Shown: positions 1 to 5,066, counted from the stretch's first letter. The stretch: DNA of 5,066 nt from Ignavibacteriaceae bacterium (GCA_025455085.1 JALONF010000169.1:1-5066); one strand, 5' to 3'. Notes: generated by a model from the sequence alone, not told the origin. Made by a program: numbers and translations.

Positions 1-954
1 TTCCCTTCCGAGTTTTTTAAGCAAGACCGGATGCCGTGCATCATTTACATAAAAACTTTTTGTATTATTTATTGAAGGAAATGAGCCCATAATTTCGATC
101 GAGTATTTGGCGCGTGCAAATAATGAATCAATATAGGCAATGGCTCTCAATGATTCCCTTAATTTCTCACTCTCTCTACCAATCAGGATTGTCAGCTCCT
201 TTAATAATCTTTCAATTTCCCTTTTTTCAGCAAAGCCAAGGGTTACAATTTCATTATTCAGCTCAAGAGTTTGTTCAGGCTCGATATATACTGTCTGACC
301 GGTTGCAGATTCAGAATGAATGAACCCTCGGAGATGTCTTTTATGTTCGACTTTAACCGGAATTACCATCCTGCCATCTCGCAGAGTTAAGTATTCTTCT
401 CTTACAATTCCATCTGCGTCGAGAGATTTCATAATGCTGTTAATTGATTTGATAAGGAAAGATTGCTTCTCTCTTATTTGCTTTCTTATCTCAAACAATT
501 TCTGGCTTGCTTTTTCCTTTATCTCTCCCGATTCCTCAATGACTTTTTCAATATGATGTTCAAATACTTTTTCATTCATTAAAGAATTTTGATATTCAGA
601 TAAAGTAGGAGCAGTCTCAGTATTATTCTTGATAAACAGATGCAATGAACGGGATATTTTTGCAAGCTTCAATATGTCCAGAATATTTTTTGAACTGAGG
701 GAAGCACCTTCGATTCTGCTCTGCGATATTGACTCAAACAAATCAGGGATGTAATCGATCTGCGGCGGGATGTTTCTGATTAAAATTTCTTTTGCTTCAC
801 TAACAGTTTCACCTTCAGTAATTACTTTTTTTAAATCAAACAAAGGAGATAACTCTAAAACGTGCTTCTTCCCGTTTTCAGTTACAGCGTAATTGGCAAC
901 ATTTCTAAGGACTTTTTGAAATTCAAGTTTCTCGAAGACAGAGCTATCAATCAT
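1..954 (-). CDS. mutS2: Endonuclease MutS2, N-terminal 318 residues (3' end beyond the left edge)
   Basis: MutS2 is a MutS-family ATPase. In characterised bacteria it has been linked to suppression of recombination and to rescue of collided ribosomes, and it usually carries a C-terminal Smr nuclease domain. The visible 318 codons, open to the window edge, begin MIDSSVFEKLEFQ, a typical MutS2 start (LEF..vL..va.yA). A charged helical stretch at about residues 130-175 matches the core/lever region. The family signature follows at about 189-226, including LTLRDGRMVIPVK and SATGQTVYIEP. A second helical segment covers about 235-285. ARHPVLL at 306-312 is the motif just before the ATPase domain. 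Walker A, Walker B and any Smr domain lie outside the window; full-length family members are near 780-800 residues. The ATG overlaps the cvpA stop as ATGA (951-954) and has no strong Shine-Dalgarno of its own, so translation is probably coupled. Identification is firm; completeness cannot be judged. Confidence 0.95.
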   Translation of the reverse strand, partial: MIDSSVFEKLEFQKVLRNVANYAVTENGKKHVLELSPLFDLKKVITEGETVSEAKEILIRNIPPQIDYIPDLFESISQSRIEGASLSSKNILDILKLAKISRSLHLFIKNNTETAPTLSEYQNSLMNEKVFEHHIEKVIEESGEIKEKASQKLFEIRKQIREKQSFLIKSINSIMKSLDADGIVREEYLTLRDGRMVIPVKVEHKRHLRGFIHSESATGQTVYIEPEQTLELNNEIVTLGFAEKREIERLLKELTILIGRESEKLRESLRAIAYIDSLFARAKYSIEIMGSFPSINNTKSFYVNDARHPVLLKKLGRE

Positions 955-1472
955 TGAAGAGTATCTTTTTCATTGATGTAATCCTCAATCAGTTTCCGGG
1001 GTTGAGGTGTATAATAACTTAAATACTGAATGGTTAAAGGAATCACTGCATGAGTATATTCATAAAAAATTGATTGCTTCCTGGTATTCTTATCAGGCAA
1101 ATCAAAAATATTAACAATAATAAAAATCGCACTTAAGAAGTAGAGGATTTGAATAGAGCCAACAACTCCGCCAACAAGCTGATTGATCAGGTTGTTCACT
1201 TTGTCGAACGGATGAACAACCCTTTTTAAGAATACAAAGACTGTAATAATCGAAAAGAAAATTATGAGACCACCAATTAATTCTGCAAGATAATATTCAA
1301 TCCGGAAGATGCTTTCAATCAGTAATCCAAGTTTTCCGGCAAAAAAAACAGCAGCCACAACCGCAAGTACAAAACCAATAATCCCAATAAGCTTACGAAT
1401 AAAACCATCTTTGAAACCTAGTATAAAACCAATAATTACACCAGCAATGATTAATACATCGAGCAGAATCAA
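951..1472 (-). CDS. cvpA: CvpA family membrane protein (colicin V production protein homologue)
   Basis: A 173-residue inner-membrane protein with the CvpA layout. An N-terminal hydrophobic segment (about 2-19) is followed by the family's short basic loop GFKDGFIRK (about 19-27). Further hydrophobic segments lie at about 28-50, 62-82 and 98-122, and the C-terminal tail (about 125-173) is polar. CvpA proteins are named for a role in colicin V export in E. coli and have been tied to envelope homeostasis; their biochemical activity is not settled. The start is TTG at 1470-1472, overlapping the gatB/yqeY TGA stop as TTGA (1469-1472). I accept it because the protein then begins MILLDVLIIAG, as family members do, and I see no nearby upstream ATG in frame. 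The stop overlaps the mutS2 ATG. The cvpA-mutS2 order recurs in bacteria (in Bacillus with polX between them), which supports the call. Confidence 0.88.
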   Translation of the reverse strand: MILLDVLIIAGVIIGFILGFKDGFIRKLIGIIGFVLAVVAAVFFAGKLGLLIESIFRIEYYLAELIGGLIIFFSIITVFVFLKRVVHPFDKVNNLINQLVGGVVGSIQILYFLSAIFIIVNIFDLPDKNTRKQSIFYEYTHAVIPLTIQYLSYYTPQPRKLIEDYINEKDTLQ

Positions 1473-1921
1473 TTTACACCCAGAACTTTTTCAACTGCTT
1501 CTTTGATAGACTTTCCATCTGCAGATCCCTTCAGTTCTTTAACAGCCAATGGCATAAGCTTAGGAAAATCAGCTTTATTTTGCGCGCCAATCTGTTCCGC
1601 AAGCTGTTTTACTTTTGATATAATCTCATCCATAGATAATTGCTTCGGAAGATAGGTCATGATTATTTTCAATTCTGTTTCTTCTAATGAAGCGAGATCA
1701 TTTCTTCCAGCTTTTACATATTCTTCCATGGCCTCTTTGCGTTTCTTTGCAGCAGAGGTAAGCAATTTTATTTCTTCGTCTGAATCAAGCTTTTTGCCTG
1801 TGCCGCTTTTTTCAAATTCTAATATAAGAGCTCTGATAGATCTTATAGTCTGAAGTCTTACGGTATCATTTGATTTCATTGCTTCTTTTAAGTCGCTATT
1901 AATTTTTTCTGTTAAATTCAT
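1469..1921 (-). CDS. GatB/YqeY domain-containing protein
   Basis: A 150-residue cytoplasmic, largely helical protein that matches the stand-alone GatB/YqeY family at full length. Visible family blocks are LKEAMKSNDTVRLQTIRSIR (11-30), AKKRKEAMEEYVKAGRNDLA (58-77), ELKIIMTYLPKQL (83-95) and a C-terminal block with LKGSADGKSIKEAVEKVL (130-147). The domain is shared with the tail of GatB, the tRNA-binding subunit of the Asp/Glu-tRNA amidotransferase. A tRNA-related role is therefore often assumed for YqeY proteins, but their function is not established. The ATG at 1919-1921 is preceded by AGAGGG (1926-1931) with a short 4-nt spacer. A terminator hairpin lies only 19 nt upstream, so the gene is either the first of a gatB/yqeY-cvpA-mutS2 operon with a promoter squeezed into or before that hairpin, or is reached by read-through from exbD. 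Its TGA stop overlaps the cvpA TTG start. Confidence 0.93.
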   Translation of the reverse strand: MNLTEKINSDLKEAMKSNDTVRLQTIRSIRALILEFEKSGTGKKLDSDEEIKLLTSAAKKRKEAMEEYVKAGRNDLASLEETELKIIMTYLPKQLSMDEIISKVKQLAEQIGAQNKADFPKLMPLAVKELKGSADGKSIKEAVEKVLGVN

Positions 1922-1925
1922 TATA

Positions 1926-1931
1926 CCCTCT
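1926..1931 (-). promoter_or_regulatory. Ribosome binding site of the GatB/YqeY gene
   Basis: AGAGGG on the minus strand, 4 nt before the ATG at 1921. The spacing is shorter than the usual 5-9 nt. The site directly follows the AT-rich tail of the upstream terminator, so folding of that hairpin leaves it single-stranded. Confidence 0.6.
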
Positions 1932-1971
1932 ATAATAAAAAAGCAGGCGATTATTAAAAAACAGCCTGCTT
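1931..1971 (-). terminator. Intrinsic terminator after the exbB-exbD-exbD cassette
   Basis: On the minus strand a perfect 8-bp stem (AAGCAGGC at 1964-1971 with GCCTGCTT at 1941-1948) encloses a 15-nt AT-rich loop. The stem is followed by a T-rich tract that continues to about 1937, then ATTATA. The geometry suits minus-strand transcripts only, because on the plus strand the stem is followed by TAGTTACAC with no T run. It begins 22 nt past the second exbD stop and ends about 15-19 nt before the gatB/yqeY start, so it is the boundary between the two gene blocks. The loop is larger than in strong terminators, so some read-through is plausible. Confidence 0.8.
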
Positions 1972-1993
1972 AGTTACACAAAATAAATGTGGT

Positions 1994-2407
1994 TTATATT
2001 TTTACATTCGCCGAATAGTTAATCCTAAGACAGAAAGCTTTTCTAAGCTCCTGTTGAATATCAGTTACATAACCCATATCAGTATTCTTATCTATTCGCA
2101 GAGATACAATTACATTAGGCAATGCTTGTCTTTTGGTATACATAATGCTCTGTATTTCTTCCATTTTTACTAAACTGTCGTTGATTTGTATCCTTCCATC
2201 CTGCCCTACCCATATATACGAGATCAATCTTCTATTTTCAATTTTTTCTATTGCTTTAGCTTCGGGCAAGGAGTAATTGACGAATACTTCAACTTCTCTC
2301 AGCGTAGTAGTTACCATAAAGAACAATAGTAGCATGAAGATAATATCCGGCATTGATGCTGTTGGTATCTCTTGCTTGGTGCTTGCTCTTTTCTTTTCGA
2401 ATTTCAT
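1994..2407 (-). CDS. exbD: ExbD/TolR-type biopolymer transport protein (second copy)
   Basis: A 137-residue single-pass inner-membrane protein of the ExbD/TolR family, the proton-channel subunit that works with ExbB/TolQ to convert proton-motive force into mechanical work on the outer membrane. A basic cytoplasmic N-terminus (1-13) leads to IPTASMPDIIFMLLLFFMVT (14-33). In this membrane helix Asp21 occupies the position of the essential protonatable aspartate. The remaining part (about 40-137) is a periplasmic domain with a DGRIQIND-type beta hairpin (70-77) and VSLRIDKNTDMGYVTDIQQE (101-120), the usual ExbD pattern. The length matches the compact E. coli-like family size. The ATG lies 11 nt after the first exbD stop, with AGAGGA (2415-2420) overlapping that stop codon, so the two are cotranslated. 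A terminator follows 22 nt after its stop. TolR rather than ExbD function cannot be excluded from sequence alone. Confidence 0.93.
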   Translation of the reverse strand: MKFEKKRASTKQEIPTASMPDIIFMLLLFFMVTTTLREVEVFVNYSLPEAKAIEKIENRRLISYIWVGQDGRIQINDSLVKMEEIQSIMYTKRQALPNVIVSLRIDKNTDMGYVTDIQQELRKAFCLRINYSANVKI

Positions 2408-2414
2408 TTACCAG

Positions 2415-2420
2415 TCCTCT
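2415..2420 (-). promoter_or_regulatory. Ribosome binding site of the second exbD, overlapping the first exbD stop
   Basis: AGAGGA on the minus strand, embedded in TAGAGGA so that it includes the last two bases of the upstream TAG stop (2419-2421). It sits 7 nt before the ATG at 2407. The arrangement suggests that ribosomes finishing the first exbD can re-initiate on the second and keep the two subunits in proportion. Confidence 0.75.
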
Positions 2421-2943
2421 ATTTTATTTTTTCTGGTTCTGCTATTGAAATAATAATTGGAACAGCTTCTTTTACTTCATTCTGAGCGGTTTCATCCAAA
2501 TCATTAAACTTCTGGCCAAACTTTGAATTTGCATATTCATCGCGAACTTCAAAAAAGGCTTCTTTAACCTGATCTAATGCTTGAATATATGCATTATAGA
2601 CTGTTCGCCTGTCAGTTTTAAGTGAGACAATAAGCTTTTTATTCTTTGGTAAATCGATCTTAGATTGAATTCTAGGTTTTAATGTAGCCGTAATCTGAAA
2701 TAGTGAAATGGGCTGACCATCAAGAAGAACATCACCGGTTTCGTTGATAAGTAATGCAGCCATTCTGTCTTTTGGTACCTCAACAGTTTCCACGTCTTCA
2801 ATAAATTCAGGTAATGTCATACCTATTCCAGAATCCACATCAATAACCGTTGCAACGAGAAAGAAGATAAGAAGCAGAAATGCAATATCAGCCATCGATG
2901 ATGTCGGTATTGTTGCTTCGGGGAGTTTTTTCTTTTTTATCAT
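2419..2943 (-). CDS. exbD: ExbD/TolR-type biopolymer transport protein (first copy, long form)
   Basis: A 174-residue ExbD-family inner-membrane protein. After a lysine-rich start (KKKK at 3-6) comes IPTSSMADIAFLLLIFFLVA (12-31), the single membrane helix, with Asp19 at the conserved proton-carrying position. The periplasmic part has GDVLLDGQPIS (70-80) and LIVSLKTDRRTVYNAYIQAL (104-123), the standard ExbD fold. It then extends about 40 residues beyond the compact family length, through RDEYANSKFGQKFNDL (134-149), to end near IISIAEPEK. As I recall, such a tail with an SEAEP-like end is common in Bacteroidota ExbD proteins. It follows exbB by 37 nt. The ATG at 2941-2943 has only a weak Shine-Dalgarno, so translation may depend on upstream exbB translation. 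It is divergent from the second ExbD, so the pair probably forms a mixed ExbD set on one ExbB ring rather than being a recent duplication. Confidence 0.94.
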   Translation of the reverse strand: MIKKKKLPEATIPTSSMADIAFLLLIFFLVATVIDVDSGIGMTLPEFIEDVETVEVPKDRMAALLINETGDVLLDGQPISLFQITATLKPRIQSKIDLPKNKKLIVSLKTDRRTVYNAYIQALDQVKEAFFEVRDEYANSKFGQKFNDLDETAQNEVKEAVPIIISIAEPEKIK

Positions 2944-2980
2944 TTTATTAATCTAGAGTTAATATCTAAAAATTCTAGTT

Positions 2981-3673
2981 TTATTTTCTGGTTTTTAATT
3001 CATACAATGCATCAATCAATTCAATTGAAGCTTCTTCCATATCTCCAACTAATCTGTCAATTCTTGATACAAGATAGTTGTAAAATACCTGGAGCAGCAT
3101 CGCCACAACCAGACCAAACAAAGTGGTTAACAACGCAACTGCAATACCGTCAGCAACAATGGCAGGAGAAATTTGAGCTGCCTCTTTAATAGCATCAAAT
3201 GCAGCTATCATACCTTGAACTGTACCGGTAAATCCAAGCATAGGTGCCAAAGAAATAAATAAAGATATCCAGATTAATCCTCTTTCTAGGAAACCCATTT
3301 CAATTCCACCATAAGCAATAATTGCTTTTTCAGAAGCATCAAGTCCTTCATCAGCTCTTAGTAAACCTGCATGAAAAACTGAGGCAACCGGACCTCTCGT
3401 ATTTGCGCATACTTCTTTTGCTTGTTCAATTCCACCATCATCTAGTGCCCTTTTAACTTGAAGGATGAATTTTTTAGTATTGGTTGTTGAGCGGGACAAA
3501 GTCCATAATCTTTCAAAACAAAAAGCTAGCCCAACAATGAGGCAGCCTAAAATTGGGTGCATAAAAAATCCACCTGCTTCATATTTTGTGCTCAACCAGT
3601 TTAAAACACCACTATCATTTGTTGCTTGTGCAATGGTGTTGAAAAATATTGCTATGACACCTGTGAAGTCCAT
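2981..3673 (-). CDS. exbB: MotA/TolQ/ExbB proton channel family protein (ExbB-like)
   Basis: A 230-residue inner-membrane protein that forms the ring around ExbD and with it makes a proton-driven motor. Three membrane segments are visible: about 35-56, about 132-155 and about 173-198. A cytoplasmic domain (about 60-130) lies between the first two. Family signatures are ERLWTLS (54-60), with the conserved glutamate after the first segment; LAPMLGFTGTVQGMIAAF (142-159), the classic LG..GTV.G motif; and IAVALLTTLFGLVVA (177-191), whose threonines line the channel. Length is in the usual 220-245 range. The ATG at 3671-3673 is preceded by a textbook AGGAGG (3683-3688), which decides the start. It leads the exbB-exbD-exbD cassette after a 140-nt gap. 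The two ExbD partners and the pore motifs favour ExbB/TolQ over MotA, since MotA normally pairs with peptidoglycan-binding MotB. Whether the client is TonB- or Tol-like is not shown here. Confidence 0.94.
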   Translation of the reverse strand: MDFTGVIAIFFNTIAQATNDSGVLNWLSTKYEAGGFFMHPILGCLIVGLAFCFERLWTLSRSTTNTKKFILQVKRALDDGGIEQAKEVCANTRGPVASVFHAGLLRADEGLDASEKAIIAYGGIEMGFLERGLIWISLFISLAPMLGFTGTVQGMIAAFDAIKEAAQISPAIVADGIAVALLTTLFGLVVAMLLQVFYNYLVSRIDRLVGDMEEASIELIDALYELKTRK

Positions 3674-3813
3674 ATAGAGTTTCCTCCTGAAAGTTTAATG
3701 TTTGTTATCAAGGAAAGGTTATTTTTCCAAATAATTTTTAATTAAGCGTATGACTACAATAATGATTTCGGCATTGAAAATCAACAAATTAGTTCATCTA
3801 AAATGGTATTTTT
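3674..3813 (-). promoter_or_regulatory. Intergenic region upstream of exbB with a possible promoter
   Basis: At 140 nt this is the longest non-coding stretch in the window, and it separates the SDR gene from exbB. It is strongly AT-rich. The best sigma70-like pair I can see on the minus strand is TTGATT (3779-3784) and TATTGT (3756-3761) with a 17-nt spacer, each matching consensus at four of six positions. This would give a leader of roughly 75 nt before the exbB start. In such AT-rich sequence the match could be chance, and I find no clear Bacteroidota TAnnTTTG element. No convincing terminator for the SDR gene is present, so read-through from the upstream block remains possible. Confidence 0.3.
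3683..3688 (-). promoter_or_regulatory. Strong Shine-Dalgarno site of exbB
   Basis: AGGAGG on the minus strand, followed by AA and 9 nt in total before the ATG at 3673. It is the best ribosome binding site in the window and fixes the exbB start. Its full match to the anti-Shine-Dalgarno also argues against a classical Bacteroidia host, where such sites are usually weak. Confidence 0.85.
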
Positions 3814-4503
3814 TTAGTCTTTATCAAACCGGTATTTAAGCTGATATATGTTTCCGGTTAATAAATTATAGTTTTGAAATATTGATTCGACGAAATCACC
3901 GATCTCGGATGGCTTAATCCATTCGCTAAAGTCAGCATCTTTCATCCACTCCCTGTTTGCAGGCGTATCTATTATGAATGGGGCTATCGCATTTGCTGAT
4001 AAATTAATATCTTTTCCTTCTTCGGCAAGAGTTTTTATCAAGTAAATCAATGCTGCTTTTGAAGTTCCATACACTGCCTTACCTGACTCTGGAACCAAAC
4101 CTGTATAAGCCGATGTCAGACAGATTGAACCGGAGTGAGATTTTTTAACTAGCAGTGAAAAATATTTAGCTATGAGAAAGCTTATTTTCAAATTCATATT
4201 TATCATTCTATCAAAATCACCGGTTTCAGTTTCCCAGATTTTTTTACCGCCTGTAAAACCACCTATAGTACTAAACAGGAAAAAGATTTTTTCTTTGGAT
4301 GGCTCTATTTCATTAAATGCTTTTTTAACATTTTCTTCGACTGATAAATCTTCTACAGTTATCTGTTTAACATTTGTTTGAGCCATATTTTTATGCTTAA
4401 AATCGAAGAGATATATTCTATCATAGTTTTTTTCAATTAATACTTTTGTTACTCCCTCCCCGAGTGCACCACTTGAACCAAAAATTAATAATTCCTTTTT
4501 CAA
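3814..4503 (-). CDS. SDR family NAD(P)-dependent oxidoreductase, dihydropteridine reductase-like
   Basis: A 229-residue cytoplasmic short-chain dehydrogenase/reductase with a complete Rossmann fold and active site. The N-terminal LLIFGSSGALGEG (5-17) is the glycine-rich dinucleotide loop. Asp34 at the end of the second strand suggests NAD(H) preference. The catalytic set is Asn104 (NMNL), Ser131 (LTSA), Tyr145 and Lys149 (YGTSK). Several features match animal dihydropteridine reductase (QDPR) as I remember it: GGFTGG (81-86; GGWAGG in human), DTPANR (179-184; DTPMNR) and ADFSEW (190-195; ADFSSW). These, and the short length, make quinonoid dihydropteridine or a related pterin or quinonoid compound a reasonable substrate guess, not a proven one. 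The start is TTG at 4501-4503, overlapping the upstream TGA as TTGA; AAGGA (4511-4515) sits 7 nt before it and MKKELLIFG is a normal SDR beginning. The nearest upstream ATG is out of frame. It is probably cotranscribed with the EEP gene. Confidence 0.88.
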   Translation of the reverse strand: MKKELLIFGSSGALGEGVTKVLIEKNYDRIYLFDFKHKNMAQTNVKQITVEDLSVEENVKKAFNEIEPSKEKIFFLFSTIGGFTGGKKIWETETGDFDRMINMNLKISFLIAKYFSLLVKKSHSGSICLTSAYTGLVPESGKAVYGTSKAALIYLIKTLAEEGKDINLSANAIAPFIIDTPANREWMKDADFSEWIKPSEIGDFVESIFQNYNLLTGNIYQLKYRFDKD

Positions 4504-5066
4504 TCTGCATTCCTTAAAAATTTAAATTTTGAGACAACCGGGAAATGATCACTGTATCCGCCAAGATATCTTCTTCCGCCGTACGTTGGGAAAGGCGTGC
4601 CTTCATATTGACCGGATCTTGTGATTATTAATTCTGGCTTAAAGACTTCAAAAGAATTGCATATATAATTAAGATCGTCTCCAACTATAATTGATCCGGA
4701 AACGATAATCTGGTCAAGCATATTCCAGTCATCTTTGTATTTAAAACTACCCTCGCCTTTTTCATAGCTTTCATAAGAGAGATTATATAATTCACTACCT
4801 GAACTGAATTCATATTCTGAGGTTAACGAATCGCATATAATTGGATGAGCTTTGAGTGTTTCCATAACCGAAACATTCACAGGATCATCATTAAAATCAC
4901 CAATTATAAAAATATTTGCATTTGAATCTCTCTGAAATATTCTGTCAACGGCACTGCGAAGAGTGCATGCAGCAGCAATTCTTTTTGGTTCAGATTCTGT
5001 CTGTCCTCCGCTTCTTGATGGCCAGTGATTCACAAAAACAGTAATTTTTTTATTTTCATTCGTAAG
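4500..5066 (-). CDS. Endonuclease/exonuclease/phosphatase (EEP) family protein, C-terminal 188 residues (5' end beyond the right edge)
   Basis: The reading frame is open to the window edge at 5066, and its first visible residues, LTNENKKITVFVNHWPSR, are an interior EEP strand and motif. The start is therefore outside the window and a GTG at 5031-5033 is just the Val of VNHWPSR. EEP enzymes of the DNase I fold use metal ions to cleave phosphodiesters or phosphomonoesters. Seen here, numbered from the visible start: NHWPSRSGG with the first catalytic-region histidine (14), GDFNDDP with the Asp/Asn pair (57, 59), WNMLDQIIVSG (about 114-124) and GGYSDHFPV with the catalytic SDH histidine (174). 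Only the N-terminal half, with the metal-binding Asn/Glu and any signal peptide, is missing. The pattern resembles Bacteroidota proteins annotated simply as endonuclease, many of them exported; substrate unknown. Its TGA overlaps the SDR TTG start. Confidence 0.9.
   Translation of the reverse strand, partial: LTNENKKITVFVNHWPSRSGGQTESEPKRIAAACTLRSAVDRIFQRDSNANIFIIGDFNDDPVNVSVMETLKAHPIICDSLTSEYEFSSGSELYNLSYESYEKGEGSFKYKDDWNMLDQIIVSGSIIVGDDLNYICNSFEVFKPELIITRSGQYEGTPFPTYGGRRYLGGYSDHFPVVSKFKFLRNAD
4511..4515 (-). promoter_or_regulatory. Ribosome binding site supporting the TTG start of the SDR gene
   Basis: AAGGA on the minus strand, 7 nt before the TTG at 4503 and inside the last codons of the EEP gene. 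The good sequence and spacing are the main reason to accept a TTG start here; an ATG at 4508-4510 lies between them but is in a different frame. Confidence 0.65.

Noticed and set aside
114..556. Two adjacent plus-strand open frames of 69 and 78 codons (114-323 and 320-556).
   Set aside because: They lie wholly inside the mutS2 coding region on the other strand; the minus-strand product shows clear MutS2 motifs, while the plus-strand products resemble no family I know.
1309..1506. Plus-strand open frame of 65 codons opposite cvpA, with similar small plus-strand frames opposite gatB/yqeY (1659-1853), exbD (2744-2956), exbB (3007-3189, 3465-3677) and the SDR (4172-4381).
   Set aside because: All are antisense to genes with strong family motifs and show low-complexity or unrecognisable products, so they are shadow frames.
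1920..1925. Perfect TATAAT on the minus strand at the gatB/yqeY start.
   Set aside because: It overlaps the start codon, so transcription from it would begin inside the gene; in AT-rich DNA it is most likely chance.
3680..3716. Pairing of TTTCC (3712-3716) with GGAAA (3680-3684) that would partly mask the exbB Shine-Dalgarno.
   Set aside because: Only 5 bp with a long loop; such a match is expected by chance and gives no credible regulatory structure.
3798..3817. Possible hairpin CTAAAA/TTTTAG at the end of the SDR gene as its terminator.
   Set aside because: The stem is only 6 bp, entirely A/T-rich apart from one end pair, overlaps the stop codon and lacks a following T tract on the minus strand.
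5031..5033. GTG as the start of the EEP-family protein.
   Set aside because: It encodes the Val of the family motif VNHWPSR, and the frame stays open upstream to the window edge with a matching strand (KKITVF), so the true start is outside.
1..5066. Search for a mobile element, CRISPR array, defence island or other unusual system.
   Set aside because: I saw no transposase, integrase, direct-repeat array or terminal repeats; the genes all belong to common chromosomal families with ordinary spacing.

Overview
The window is a gene-dense stretch of bacterial chromosome in which every supportable gene lies on the minus strand, so it reads biologically from right (5066) to left (1). It is AT-rich by eye. 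The endonuclease fragment carries the HWPSR...GG and GGYSDHFP motifs and one ExbD has a long C-terminal tail ending in an SxAEP motif. As I recall these families, both traits are typical of the Bacteroidota / Ignavibacteriota / Chlorobiota group. Clear Shine-Dalgarno sites (AGGAGG before exbB) fit an Ignavibacteria-like lineage better than classical Bacteroidia, but this placement is inferred without any search.

In transcription order there are three blocks. (1) 5066-3814: the C-terminal part of an endonuclease/exonuclease/phosphatase (EEP) family protein, overlapping by 4 nt a short-chain dehydrogenase/reductase that resembles dihydropteridine reductases. (2) 3673-1994: an exbB-exbD-exbD cassette encoding an inner-membrane proton-driven motor, preceded by a 140-nt intergenic region and followed by a convincing intrinsic terminator. 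(3) 1921-1: a GatB/YqeY-domain protein, a CvpA-family membrane protein and the first 318 codons of mutS2, joined by 4-nt start/stop overlaps and cut by the left edge.

Block 2 supplies the motor that would energise a TonB- or TolA-like protein, but no such partner is encoded here. Block 3 joins a tRNA-dependent amidotransferase-like accessory domain protein, a membrane protein and a ribosome/DNA-acting MutS2 ATPase; cvpA next to mutS2 is a recurrent bacterial neighbourhood. Block 1 pairs a probable extracytoplasmic nuclease/phosphatase with an NAD(H)-type reductase, with no obvious functional link.

I found no tRNA, rRNA, CRISPR array, insertion sequence or long repeat. Nothing here forms a clearly new system. 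The points most worth a second look are the dihydropteridine-reductase-like SDR, the terminator tucked directly against the gatB/yqeY start, and the motor cassette without a tonB.
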